From Henningerozyma blattae CBS 6284 (lineage: Eukaryota > Ascomycota > Saccharomycetes > Saccharomycetales > Saccharomycetaceae): a stretch of 64,000 bases of DNA. Below, piece after piece: positions 54,612-64,000 of this stretch (the stretch's first letter is position 1; every line of letters starts with the position of its first letter). The notes below the pieces were generated by a model. It saw only the letters and a program-made list of their open reading frames with translations, was not told the origin of the DNA and did not search any database. The stretch covers positions 62,001 through 126,000 of the forward strand of contig NC_020191.1 in NCBI RefSeq assembly GCF_000315915.1, written 5' to 3'. The position numbers and the translations under genes are program-made.

Positions 54612-54953
54612 TAGTTTGCATTTTTTAATTTTTCATTATCTATTAACCATGAAAATTTGTAACAATATTCCATCTTTTAAAAGTTTTCGGATAGCAATGC
54701 AATATATTATAGTGTATATATATATATATATATTTCCACATTTATAGATCTCTTTTAACATTTTCCAACTTTTACAGTATGCTAATTTATAAAAAAACGA
54801 GACAACTATTGGATTTTAATACCTTATATTTGTGACTATGAATCTTGTAGATAATTAATTAATATTGTATTATTATTATGCTATATTGAATGCTATTTAT
54901 GCTATTTAGTAAATGACTTATCTAATCAGTTAAAGAAAATATGTTTCTACAGT

Positions 54954-57900
54954 CTATTTTGAAGTAACATCCTTATAACCTTCTGCTAGAATTGCAGTAG
55001 AAGTTTCACTTTTATATGGAATTGTATTAATTACGAAGGCAATATTATCCCATTGTTCTTTTGACGTACAATTACTTAGTCTGCCAACAAGTTTTTCATT
55101 TAATTGTTTTTGATGTCTTTCCTTTTGTATAAACGAAACCAAAAACCTGATGATTCTCTTAAACCCATCTTTTTGTAAGGATTGATCAATTGTTAGGTTA
55201 CTAAAAATATCAATAAACCCATTATAAATTGCATTATCCTTTGTAGATAATTCGGAAAAAAATAATCGACACATATCACTAATGGCTTGATCTGGATTTT
55301 CTAGACATCTAGCCATTTCACCTAATTGACCTCTTACTTTAACTTGTCCAGCCAATATCAAAAACGTCACAGTCATTAAAGTTGTCCTTTGAACCATTAA
55401 ATCTTCATCATGTAACCTTTTATAAAGATATTCTGTATTTTCGTCAATTAAATTGTTGAAACAAACAACCATGTCACCTAAGCCAAGAACTGCGTTTGAT
55501 CTAATAATTGGGTCCGGTGATTTTTCCATGACAGTAATTAATAGGGGTAGGTTTTTTTCACAGTATCTGGAAGATATACACATCAATTTTTCAAGGCACA
55601 ACGTAGCAGTTCTTTGCAACATGGGGTCCGTAAATTTATTACTATTAGAGACAATATTTTCAACAATGGGGCAAAATTTACCTAAAATAGAATTATCACC
55701 AAATAATAGCTCTATTTCTTTAATTGAATTAATGGCATCCGTAAAATCGTCTTCGTTGGTTCCACCACCTATCATAGCCAATTCATTATCTACTTCAGAA
55801 TCATTTTCAGTGGTAGTGTCTACTGCTTTCATAATATTTGTAGTAGCTATAGACCCTGGGCCTAAGCCCCCTAAGTTAGAATTTTTGCTTGATTTTTCCA
55901 TTTCCTGCTGATGTTTTCTCTTTTTAAATTCAGTTTCACAGTTTTCCAAATAAACTAAAGTTTTTATAGCTACTTGACCAACAATAAATAATAATTGGGT
56001 TAATGAAATTATTCTCGATTCACTAGTAACAATTAAGGAATTATCCCCATTTGGAGAACTAAATGTCATCATAGATTTCTCTTTTAAAATATTTGAAGAT
56101 ATAACATCTGGAGCAGAAGAGATTTTGAATAATGAGTTGATTGCTTGTTCACACATTGGGTAATATAGCTCGTTTGAAGTGTAATCAATAATTTTATTAA
56201 ATAACTTCTTTACAGCCTTATCTTCATGCTTCTTTGGTAATGGCTGTAATATAGAGTTGCTTTTTTTTGGTATTAACCTTTCGATAGCAATACATGTGTA
56301 ACGACAAAGCTCCAAATCTTCTGAACCTGCAGGGCCTAAACCAACGTCTAAAAGTGAATCAAATCCTCTAAGAGGAATTTCTGAATTTGCTAATGAAAGC
56401 ATGCCCAATATAATAATAGAGCCATGGATGTATTCTTTACTAAAATTATTATTTTGTGTATTATTACAACTGTTGTAAATACTCCATAGAACTGTAAGAA
56501 CATTATCATCAATAACACTATCATTATATAGGAGTATCAGTAATTGTTCCAAAGATGCCAAATCTGCAGCAGAAGTGTTAAAAGTTAAATTAATTAAATT
56601 CTTCGATATTAAATTCGATCTTTCTTTAGTCGTGTAGGTTGGTGGTACGGTTAAAAATAATTGTTTATAACAATATATTAAATGAGATGCAATATCTGTA
56701 CTGGTAGTAGATGGTGTAGCATTATTTGCAATTGATGTTGACGTTTGAGTTGCGGTGACATCATTCGTACTTTTCATCCAGACTAAATGTAACATTTTTT
56801 TAATAGCAGAAGTACTTGGATCTATATCGTAAGCGTTAGTCAATACTATGAAGTCCATTGCTTCAATAACTTCATTCTTATTCTTTGAGAAGATTAAATC
56901 ACAACCAATGTTAATTGCTTTATGTATAATTTCAATGAATTCAATAGCATCCTTATGATATTGGATCAATAACCTCATCTTAACAATGAGATTCCTATCT
57001 GCCTGATTTTCCTTTTCAAAAGCATCAGTTTGATCCAAAGAATTATCATTATCTTTTGTTTCATTTTCATTTTGTTGGCTCTCATTTAATTTTGTAAACT
57101 CACTTAATAGATTTTGAAGAGAATTCTTCCAAAACGTCAATTTCAATTGAGAACCAATTTTCTTATTATTAAATGGATGATTTAATAATAATTTAGACAA
57201 TAATTTCATTGAATTTCTACGTACTAATGGAGATTTATCCTCTAAAGATATTAATGAATAATTTGATAGTTGTAATTTAAAATGATTTAAATTTGTCAGT
57301 GGTAGATTTAAATCTATTAATTTATAACAATTTTGAATGGCTTTCGTTCTAACGTAAGGATTTGAATCATAAAATCTTTCCTTTAATAGATCCAATAGAG
57401 TTTCGATTTTAGATAGGTATAATTGTTGGATATCACCTACAGAAACTTGTCTATATATACCAATGACAATATTCCCACAAGTTTCAACAACTGCACATCT
57501 TAATGTCATTGAACTATTATTCAATAGCTTAATAATATGCCCCATTTGTCTTAGCATTGATACAGGTGAAACTTCTGATAATTTAATCAAAAAAGTTGAA
57601 ATAGATTTTGGACCATTCGTATCCTTTGAATTAAACTCTATATTACTAATATCTTTTAATACATCATCCGTCAATCGTATAAAATCATGATTATCATTCA
57701 AATATGCTAAAAATTCAGGGAAAAAATTGGATAAATGCTGGGTATCTAATAAATTTGTAATAATTAAATTTTCGATCTGTTGATGCTGATTGTTTGGTTG
57801 TATTGTCAACAAAGTTAAATTTCTAATGAAATATAATTTTAAAGATGGTAGTTTTATTAATTGTTCGTATTGTAATAAAGAATTAAACTGTTTGATATAT

Positions 57901-58439
57901 AGAGATAAAAATTCATTAAGTTCAGTTCTGATTTGGAAAATTAAGGGAAGATTCATATCAAATAAGGTGGCAGTTAAATTACCAATTGATTCTATTTGAT
58001 TGCAACAATTTTTAAACAGTTGTGTTTCTTCCTTTGACGCATTATTTTTCTTTTTATTTGACATAGCTAGGGAAATTGCATGTATTGAGTTTCCAATAAA
58101 GGTCAATAAAACATACATCAAATATGTGAATTGCTCTAATTGTAATTGATAGAATTGTAAGGTATCCACCAAGGACGTATCTATTTGATGAAGTATGGCA
58201 TTGAATGATGAAACAACAAGATCTGTTAGTTGCGTTTGCAAGTTCGTACCTAAACTGCTATAATTCAAAGATAGATCTGCCAATGACTCAAATATATCGG
58301 GATTCAATTGGCTTGATGATGTAATCAACTGGTCGATGACATTATTGATGAGTTGTGAAGGATTATCCAGCTCGACATGCGAATCTTTATCCTTAGTTTG
58401 AAATTCGGTGATCAGTTGGCGTAAACTGAAATCACTCAT
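54954..58439 (-). CDS. YCS4: Condensin subunit Ycs4
   Basis: 1161 residues from the ATG at 58439 (MSDFSLRQLITEF); the frame upstream begins at a TTG. S. cerevisiae Ycs4 is 1176. The protein is a continuous array of HEAT-type helices, with the conserved condensin repeat block near the C-terminus: MEKSPDPIIRSNAVLGLGDM followed by LYKRLHDEDLMVQRTTLMTVTFLILAGQVKVRGQLGEMA. Ycs4 (CAP-D2) is the HEAT subunit that, with Brn1 and Ycg1, completes condensin for mitotic chromosome compaction and rDNA segregation. It converges on MED4 and is divergent from CHS5. YLR272C fits the DCS1 neighbourhood. Confidence 0.95.
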   Translation of the reverse strand: MSDFSLRQLITEFQTKDKDSHVELDNPSQLINNVIDQLITSSSQLNPDIFESLADLSLNYSSLGTNLQTQLTDLVVSSFNAILHQIDTSLVDTLQFYQLQLEQFTYLMYVLLTFIGNSIHAISLAMSNKKKNNASKEETQLFKNCCNQIESIGNLTATLFDMNLPLIFQIRTELNEFLSLYIKQFNSLLQYEQLIKLPSLKLYFIRNLTLLTIQPNNQHQQIENLIITNLLDTQHLSNFFPEFLAYLNDNHDFIRLTDDVLKDISNIEFNSKDTNGPKSISTFLIKLSEVSPVSMLRQMGHIIKLLNNSSMTLRCAVVETCGNIVIGIYRQVSVGDIQQLYLSKIETLLDLLKERFYDSNPYVRTKAIQNCYKLIDLNLPLTNLNHFKLQLSNYSLISLEDKSPLVRRNSMKLLSKLLLNHPFNNKKIGSQLKLTFWKNSLQNLLSEFTKLNESQQNENETKDNDNSLDQTDAFEKENQADRNLIVKMRLLIQYHKDAIEFIEIIHKAINIGCDLIFSKNKNEVIEAMDFIVLTNAYDIDPSTSAIKKMLHLVWMKSTNDVTATQTSTSIANNATPSTTSTDIASHLIYCYKQLFLTVPPTYTTKERSNLISKNLINLTFNTSAADLASLEQLLILLYNDSVIDDNVLTVLWSIYNSCNNTQNNNFSKEYIHGSIIILGMLSLANSEIPLRGFDSLLDVGLGPAGSEDLELCRYTCIAIERLIPKKSNSILQPLPKKHEDKAVKKLFNKIIDYTSNELYYPMCEQAINSLFKISSAPDVISSNILKEKSMMTFSSPNGDNSLIVTSESRIISLTQLLFIVGQVAIKTLVYLENCETEFKKRKHQQEMEKSSKNSNLGGLGPGSIATTNIMKAVDTTTENDSEVDNELAMIGGGTNEDDFTDAINSIKEIELLFGDNSILGKFCPIVENIVSNSNKFTDPMLQRTATLCLEKLMCISSRYCEKNLPLLITVMEKSPDPIIRSNAVLGLGDMVVCFNNLIDENTEYLYKRLHDEDLMVQRTTLMTVTFLILAGQVKVRGQLGEMARCLENPDQAISDMCRLFFSELSTKDNAIYNGFIDIFSNLTIDQSLQKDGFKRIIRFLVSFIQKERHQKQLNEKLVGRLSNCTSKEQWDNIAFVINTIPYKSETSTAILAEGYKDVTSK

Positions 58440-58644
58440 AGTACCAATAGGTATACTTGTATAAGAGTTTTGCACCAACAATTATGGCTTGGTTTCCATA
58501 TAAAGGTCTTTCAATCTCCAATATTATTTATTTGATCTATTTATAAAAAATTATCATCATCTCTTTATTTTTCAAAAACATTAAATTCTTGAATTTTTCG
58601 CGTTATAACCCTAGTATACCAAACATTGAACCCTGACCAAACAC

Positions 58645-58651
58645 CGGGTAA
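58645..58651 (+). promoter_or_regulatory. Reb1-type site in the YCS4-CHS5 divergent promoter
   Basis: CGGGTAA (TTACCCG on the other strand) lies in the middle of the 408-base divergent promoter, about 200 bases from either start. This is a typical place for Reb1 to set a nucleosome-free region. Confidence 0.6.
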
Positions 58652-58847
58652 ATATTTGATGAATTTTCCAATATTTGTTTTTTGTTTGATCCGTTTAATA
58701 TTTGAGAAAATAGTTTAAGGTGGTCCTATTAAATAAATTGAAGTTTTAATAAATTAAATAACAATTCTATATCATTTGTATATTGATTCAGGACTATTTT
58801 CCTATTAGCTGAACTTGTCAAAATAACACATCGATCTACAGCTGAAG

Positions 58848-61202
58848 ATGTCTCAAATTGATGTCGTAATGACTGTGGGGAAATTAGACGCCTCTTTGGC
58901 TCTATTAACCACCCAAGATCACCACGTCATTGAATTTCCAACGATGTTGTTACCTGAAACTGTCAAGGCTGGTTCAATTGTGAAGATGACTGTGGCACAA
59001 GACACAGAAGAGGAGAACAAACAACGTACTAGTTTCAAATTGCTACAAAATGTCATTCTCGAGAAATATGGGACAGAAAAACCAAAAAATCCCCTTTTAA
59101 AAATTATAAACATCACTCAAACTAGTTGTGTATTACAATGGGATACAATATCTTTAGGATCTGCTCGTTTCAAATCCTTAATTCTTTATAAACAAGGCAT
59201 TAGAGCTATGGTTATTCCAAATCCTTTCAAAGTTACGTCCACTAAAATATCTGGCCTTTCTGTAGACAAACCTTATGACTTTCAATTGAAACTTTCTACT
59301 ACTTCTGGAGATTTTTGGTCGGAAAAAGTTAAAGTCCATACACATAAGATGACAGATATGTCCGGTATCACTGTTTGCTTAGGCCCATTAGATCCGTTAA
59401 AAAAAATTACAAGAAATCAAATTGCTACATCTTTGAGAAAAATTGGTGCCAAACAATTACAAGATCATGTTAGCATTGACACCACTCATTTCATTACCAA
59501 TGATGGGGATGATAATGATAACCAAGAATTAATAAGAGCTAAGCATAGTAATATCCCAATTGTCTCTCCTCAATGGATTAGAGCCTGTGAAGTGGAGAAA
59601 AAAATTATTGGTGTCAGAGGGTTTTATTTAGATGCTGATAAATCTATATTAAAGGGATATGCATTCCCAGAAGATACCAAAGCAAGTATAAGTGAAGATC
59701 AGTTTAATAATTCTAAATCCCTTGAAAAACCTGAAGAAGATGCTAATGCAGAAGCAGAAGTTGATAATAATACTAGTGATGGTTTAACTAATGAAAGTTC
59801 AAATGTTAATACTACAACAGAGCCAAAAGAAAAAGAGGATGATGAAATTGGAGAACCAAAAGGTTCTTCTGAAGCTCCAATTGAAATCTTAGAAAAGAAG
59901 GAAGATGATTCTCAATTGGAAAAGGATAATGAAAAAGTTAATACTCCTGTAGATGCTCCAATCGATTCAATCGTTGAAGATACCCCATCTACGGACAATG
60001 ACCGTGGAACTTTTGAAAAGGATAGCCCTGATTCAGAAGCTCTTGACAATGTAGAAATTTTAGATGCAGTTGACGGATCTGTAGAAAACATTGATCCAAT
60101 TAATGAAGAATTATCTTCGGAAAAGAAAAAATTAGAAGAAGAAAATGTATTACAAGAACAGGATGAAAAGGAAAAAGAAGACGAAAACGACGAATTTGGC
60201 GAACCTGTTCAAGCCCCAATAGATACTAAAGATTCCCTGGAGGATGTTCCAGTTGATAATGAAATAAATCAAAATCAATCACTTAGCGAAAATCCAGCTG
60301 AAAGTTCCAATGAAGTACCAATTGAAAAAGTAGTCGAATCCGAAGAACCAACTGAATCTCCAATTGAAGCAGCTCAAGTTAAAACAAACGAAACATCAGA
60401 TAGTCAAACCGAAACTCAACTTAATGAAACCATTAGCGAACCAGTTGAAATAAACGAACCATCAGAAAGTCAAACCGAAACTCAACTTAATGAAACCATT
60501 GGCGAACCAGTTGAAATAAACGAACCATCCGAACCACAAACTGAAGCTACAATTTCTGAATCAATTGAAGAACAAATTAACCCAACCGAACAACAAACTG
60601 ATGTTACCATTGGTACTCTAGCAGATTCTAAGATTGAAGAGCCAAGCGAAACTAAAGATGAAAATGACAGTAATCTTTCTGAAACTCCAATCCAAAAACA
60701 TTTAGAACAATTAAAGAATGAAGATGATTTGATTAATATTATAGAAGACGAAGAATCTAAAGCTGGTACTCCTGATGAAATAATCGAACCAAAAGATTCC
60801 ATAATTTCTCGAAAAGAAGACGAATTGGAAAATCCGCTTCACTCCCATAACCAAGTAGCCAAATCATCCACATCGTTAGCATTAGAAGAATCTCCAGCCG
60901 TTTCTACCATTCAAGAGGACGAAGGCACTATTGAAGAAAATGATATGCCAGCAGATATGTCTTCTCTACCTACTGAACAAGATATAAGTCCAGATCTAGA
61001 TGAATCTATCAAAGTCGAAGATGTTAGTGAAGATGTAAGTGAGGATGCTGTCCAAGATGGTACCGATGAAGGATCTGATGATGCTGATGCTGGAGAAAAT
61101 GAAAGTCTAGAATCCTCAAACCCAACCGCTACTACCAAAACCCAAACCAATAATAAGAAAAATAAAAACAAAAAGAAGAAGAAGGGTAAGAAGAGAAAAT
61201 AG
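58848..61202 (+). CDS. CHS5: Exomer scaffold Chs5
   Basis: 784 residues (S. cerevisiae 671). The N-terminus MSQIDVVMTVGKLDASLALLT is the Chs5 dimerisation/ChAP-binding region, followed by a fibronectin type III domain (about 78-165) and a BRCT domain (about 170-262, with HFITNDGDD and VSPQWIRACE). The C-terminal 500 residues are Glu/Ser/Asn/Pro-rich and repetitive, ending in a Lys-rich tail. Chs5 with Chs6-family proteins forms exomer at the trans-Golgi, exporting Chs3 and other cargoes to the plasma membrane. In S. cerevisiae it is YLR330W, not beside YCS4, so a second synteny junction lies upstream; downstream VMA7 and DPC29 are YGR020C-YGR021W. Confidence 0.95.
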   Translation: MSQIDVVMTVGKLDASLALLTTQDHHVIEFPTMLLPETVKAGSIVKMTVAQDTEEENKQRTSFKLLQNVILEKYGTEKPKNPLLKIINITQTSCVLQWDTISLGSARFKSLILYKQGIRAMVIPNPFKVTSTKISGLSVDKPYDFQLKLSTTSGDFWSEKVKVHTHKMTDMSGITVCLGPLDPLKKITRNQIATSLRKIGAKQLQDHVSIDTTHFITNDGDDNDNQELIRAKHSNIPIVSPQWIRACEVEKKIIGVRGFYLDADKSILKGYAFPEDTKASISEDQFNNSKSLEKPEEDANAEAEVDNNTSDGLTNESSNVNTTTEPKEKEDDEIGEPKGSSEAPIEILEKKEDDSQLEKDNEKVNTPVDAPIDSIVEDTPSTDNDRGTFEKDSPDSEALDNVEILDAVDGSVENIDPINEELSSEKKKLEEENVLQEQDEKEKEDENDEFGEPVQAPIDTKDSLEDVPVDNEINQNQSLSENPAESSNEVPIEKVVESEEPTESPIEAAQVKTNETSDSQTETQLNETISEPVEINEPSESQTETQLNETIGEPVEINEPSEPQTEATISESIEEQINPTEQQTDVTIGTLADSKIEEPSETKDENDSNLSETPIQKHLEQLKNEDDLINIIEDEESKAGTPDEIIEPKDSIISRKEDELENPLHSHNQVAKSSTSLALEESPAVSTIQEDEGTIEENDMPADMSSLPTEQDISPDLDESIKVEDVSEDVSEDAVQDGTDEGSDDADAGENESLESSNPTATTKTQTNNKKNKNKKKKKGKKRK
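60402..60533 (+). repeat. 66-bp tandem duplication inside CHS5
   Basis: Two nearly identical 66-base units encode SQTETQLNETISEPVEIN plus EPSE; the second has Gly for the second Ser. Shorter diverged relatives follow up to about 60600. The repeat is in frame in the acidic C-terminal region. Confidence 0.9.
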
Positions 61203-61607
61203 AGTAAATCGTATGAACGGAAAAAATAAATAAATTAGTATATCCTCTCCTTGCTTAATTGGCACTTATTTTTTTTATTTTTTATATCTTGAGACATAGA
61301 CTTCAATGTTAATTACAATTCTACGCCTAGCCTATTACTATTATAATATGTATATGGATATGTATCTACAAGTATATGTCTTATATAAAACATGTATTCT
61401 AATACCCTAATGTCAACCATTAGCATGTCCTCGGAACTGGAAACTTAATAAAAGTAAATTAGTTCGATTATTATGATGTACGTAAATAATTATTTTTTTA
61501 ATATATATAAATTTATAAAGAAGATGAAGAAGGAGAAAGTTTATGTATGAATTATATATACATTAGAGAAAATGTAACAAAAAGAATACTAACATGCTTG
61601 GTTTCGA

Positions 61608-61964
61608 TCATTCCCCAAATAACCTTCTAACTCTTTTCAAAACACTATCCTTTTCTGGATCATAAGGATGATCTTTGGATGGGATTTCTAAGATGGCAGG
61701 GAAAGCATTTGTATAATTATCAACTGAATTTCTAATATGTTCCGCAATGTGTTGATTGATCAATAGAATAGCGATATCATCTCTTGTTTCAGTGAAGTCT
61801 TGGAAAGCCTTTAAGATTTCTTCTTTAGAGCTCTTTCCTTCATGATATACGAAGAAGTTTTTTTCTTGTGTTTCTGGTGTAATTTGACCTATCCCTGCTA
61901 ACAATAACCCGGTAGTAGTATCTTCATCTGCAATTACTGCTATTAGGTTTCTTTTTTCTGCCAT
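61608..61964 (-). CDS. VMA7: V-ATPase subunit F (Vma7)
   Basis: 118 residues from the ATG at 61964 ([19 protein letters not shown]), equal to S. cerevisiae Vma7; the frame extends 57 bases further to a non-conserved start and this extension ([15 protein letters not shown]) does not look like protein. [32 protein letters not shown] and the C-terminal [17 protein letters not shown] are family hallmarks. Subunit F is in the central rotor stalk of the V1 sector, needed for vacuolar and Golgi acidification. Confidence 0.97.
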   Translation of the reverse strand: MAEKRNLIAVIADEDTTTGLLLAGIGQITPETQEKNFFVYHEGKSSKEEILKAFQDFTETRDDIAILLINQHIAEHIRNSVDNYTNAFPAILEIPSKDHPYDPEKDSVLKRVRRLFGE

Positions 61965-62358
61965 CTTTGTAATGTCCTTATATATAGTAGAGTGATTAAT
62001 ATATATATATAATGTATACACGAATATATGAATATGCTATGATATAAGAAATGACTCAATTAAGAATGTCCATTGTCTTCTAATAACATTGAAATTTCAC
62101 TAACATTTAATAATATTAATATTTCTTGTAAATTCTCAAGATGATAAAAAAATCATTTTTCAAGATGTCTAAATAAGGAAATTTCGTGCGAGCATTTGGA
62201 AAATAATAAAATTAAGAACTTATTGTATAGAAATATTTATTATATGTAAAGATAGCTTAAAATCCAAAATAATAAAAAAAAAAAAAAAGGAATTTACTAC
62301 CCTTAATTGAAAACACTCTTTAATTGACCAAGCTGTAAAAAATTATAATAAGATAAAC

Positions 62359-63237
62359 ATGTTGGTACGTGCAATTAGATCTTCTTTAAAACAACGTGGA
62401 TTCCATTCCGCGCATGGTGTCGTTTGGTCAGGCCATAATAAATGGAGCACTATTAAACACGATAAAGCCAAGAATGATGCCAATAGAAACAAAATCATTA
62501 ATAAATGTGCAAATCAAATAGCATTGAGTATCAAATTAGGTGGTGGTAGCACAGACCCTGCATTGAACATGAGACTAAACGCAGCAATCACCTCTGCTTT
62601 GAAAAATAATGTTACCAAGAGAGTAATCGAAAATGCTATTAAGAAAGGGTCTGGCGCAAGTGGTGATTCTGGTAACAACTTAGAAAGTTGTACCTATGAA
62701 ATAATGGGTCCTGGTGGTGTAGCCATGGTTGTTGAAGCCGCTACTGATAACAAGAATCGAACAATTGGATTTGTTCGATCTCTAACAAATAAAGCAAATG
62801 CCTCGATGTCCCCAACTTTGTACATGTTTGATGCTAGAGGTAGAATAGTTGTGGAACCTCCTGCTCATTTATTGGGGAACGATGAAGGTGTATTGGAAAG
62901 TATCTTGGAATTAGACGATATTGTCGATGTCAACAAGAATGAAGAAGACGAAGAAACTTCAAAAGATGATACAACGACATCATCGGAGGATAATGCCCCA
63001 GAAAAGTACACTGTGATTACAGAACCCACAGATACCAACACAGTTAGTTCGAACCTTCAAAAACTTGGGTTCAATCTTCAAGACGTCCGAATCGTTCAAG
63101 TAGCTCAAGAAGCAACACAGATAGATCCTTCTGAAGAAACATTCGAGAAAATCAAACGATTTGTTGACCAACTGCAAGATATCGACGAGATCACAGACAT
63201 ATACACTAACATCCGCGGCTGTCCGTTTTCTCCATGA
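62359..63237 (+). CDS. DPC29: Mitochondrial YebC/TACO1-type translation factor (YGR021W)
   Basis: 292 residues, the length of the family. A basic, Ser/Arg-rich presequence (MLVRAIRSSLKQRGFHSAHG) precedes SGHNKWSTIKHDKAKNDANR, the signature start of YebC/TACO1 proteins. Later motifs are DPALNMRLNAAITSALKNNV, ENAIKKGSG, YEIMGPGGVAMVVEAATDNKNRT and a C-terminal acidic insertion (about 195-212) before the last beta-alpha unit. In S. cerevisiae the protein is in mitochondria and associates with mitoribosome translation; human TACO1 supports COX1 synthesis. It is divergent from VMA7 with about 395 bases between starts, as YGR020C-YGR021W. Confidence 0.95.
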   Translation: MLVRAIRSSLKQRGFHSAHGVVWSGHNKWSTIKHDKAKNDANRNKIINKCANQIALSIKLGGGSTDPALNMRLNAAITSALKNNVTKRVIENAIKKGSGASGDSGNNLESCTYEIMGPGGVAMVVEAATDNKNRTIGFVRSLTNKANASMSPTLYMFDARGRIVVEPPAHLLGNDEGVLESILELDDIVDVNKNEEDEETSKDDTTTSSEDNAPEKYTVITEPTDTNTVSSNLQKLGFNLQDVRIVQVAQEATQIDPSEETFEKIKRFVDQLQDIDEITDIYTNIRGCPFSP

Positions 63238-64000
63238 CTCATTTAACCTACTTCCTCTGCATACATAATGTCTCATTCTTCAATTTACCCTCCCGTTTAG
63301 GCCCAGTTTCTGGCCAAGACTTCATCCTGTATTTAATTTTACTCCATATATACGCCTTATTCCTCTTATGTTCATTGTCACTACCGCTACGATGGCTTTC
63401 CCACTCTCGCTGCTTTGGTGCTCTTTGTTACTATTAATATATTTCTTCTCCATAATAGACTCTTGAAACATCTTGCTACGGAAAAACCGAGCCATTATAT
63501 TTTCAAAATTTTTTTTTTCTATTTTTTTTTTCATTGTCAATTTTTCCATATTTTCTCACTTTTTTTCCGTTTTCTGTTCGTATTTATCCGTGTGCCCAAT
63601 CAGGCAAAACTGACCGAAATCTGGTTTTTGCCGTTTTCGTGCCTTTTTTTCACCTGAAATTTTACTTCAACAAAGTACTTTGTTTGTTTATTTTCCAGCT
63701 TTGATGATGGTGTTTGTTTACCTGTAAGACTTCTGGCAACTTTGTTTACATCCTAGTGAGTCTCGTCAGCGTCATAGTAAACGAATTGGACGTCTAGATC
63801 GCCACGAACAAGGCTCAGAACATGGCGTAATTGTTGTCGTGTTTCCTGTTCTTTCATGTTTGAACTAGTGATCTCCATACCTGGCTTCTGCTCTGCTCAT
63901 TCAGACTGGGGACTCAACCTTCCATGTTGTCAAACTCTCAGCTTGCGGTGATCATCGATCATCTTTTTTATGGCTAACCAGGTTCGACAAGTAATTTAAG
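63238..64000. other. Right-edge intergenic region, probable promoter of the next gene
   Basis: 760 bases with no supported gene; ORFs here are T-rich accidents. From about 63640 the DNA becomes GC-richer and less T-rich, like a promoter. In S. cerevisiae the next genes on the two sister tracts are MID2 (YLR332W) and MTL1 (YGR023W), so a wall-stress sensor may start beyond the window. Confidence 0.5.

Noticed and set aside
61585..61600. TACTAAC branch-point-like heptamer downstream of VMA7
   Set aside because: It is on the strand opposite to VMA7 with no 5' splice site or exon nearby; the VMA7 frame is complete without an intron.
63234..63657. Overlapping ORFs of 67-80 codons after DPC29
   Set aside because: Phe/Leu-rich readings of T-rich DNA on both strands with no conserved feature.

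Overview
The window is nuclear DNA of a budding yeast of the family Saccharomycetaceae. It is AT-rich, with compact single-exon genes, poly-N/Q/S low-complexity tracts, a tRNA, and about twenty-five proteins that can be matched one by one to Saccharomyces cerevisiae genes. The gene set mixes the two S. cerevisiae sister tracts of each duplicated block (YDL with YNL, YLR with YOR, YLR with YGR). Several genes expected between them are missing (SSB, PTP1, PSY2, NEJ1). That pattern fits a post-whole-genome-duplication yeast distant from S. cerevisiae that lost a different set of duplicates. I cannot name the species.

Layout. 1-2.0 kb: the 3' end of an N/S-rich gene with an apparent frameshift, then a short protein matching only the N-terminal half of Vid27. 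2.7-7.0 kb: the 38-residue OST4, then BRE4 with a well-coded but out-of-frame 5' ORF. 9.1-21.8 kb: YNL208W, RIO2, RTT106, GCS1, NNR1, GCR2 and SHS1 (YNL/YDL block). 21.8-24.3 kb: a gene-poor gap holding tRNA-His(GUG), where synteny breaks. 24.3-54.6 kb: LCB4/LCB5, TMA7, GLN4, RED1, RPS28, SWT1, three tandem YRR1/PDR8/YRM1-type zinc-cluster regulators with a TIR/DAN-type cell-wall mannoprotein gene among them, SEC22, DCS1/DCS2 and MED4 (YLR/YOR block). 55-63.2 kb: YCS4, CHS5, VMA7 and DPC29, followed by what looks like the promoter of the next gene.

Most genes are conserved housekeeping functions: ribosome maturation (RIO2, RPS28, TMA7), translation (GLN4), chromatin and transcription (RTT106, GCR2, MED4), condensin and meiotic axis (YCS4, RED1), secretory traffic and wall (GCS1, SEC22, CHS5, OST4, BRE4, VMA7), sphingolipid signalling (LCB4/5), metabolite repair (NNR1) and RNA turnover (DCS, SWT1).

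The most interesting accessory region is 37-49 kb. Three same-strand paralogous Zn2Cys6 drug-resistance regulators stand where S. cerevisiae has single, scattered copies. The third copy looks like a mosaic of the other two. Other points worth checking are the domain-truncated Vid27 relative with a SUMO-interaction-like motif, two probable frameshifts, a four-copy GCGCTAYCA promoter array, a six-copy CACGTG cluster between GCR2 and SHS1, and a HIT motif in the DCS protein whose first histidine is tyrosine. Protein identifications rest on recognising the families by eye; no search was run.
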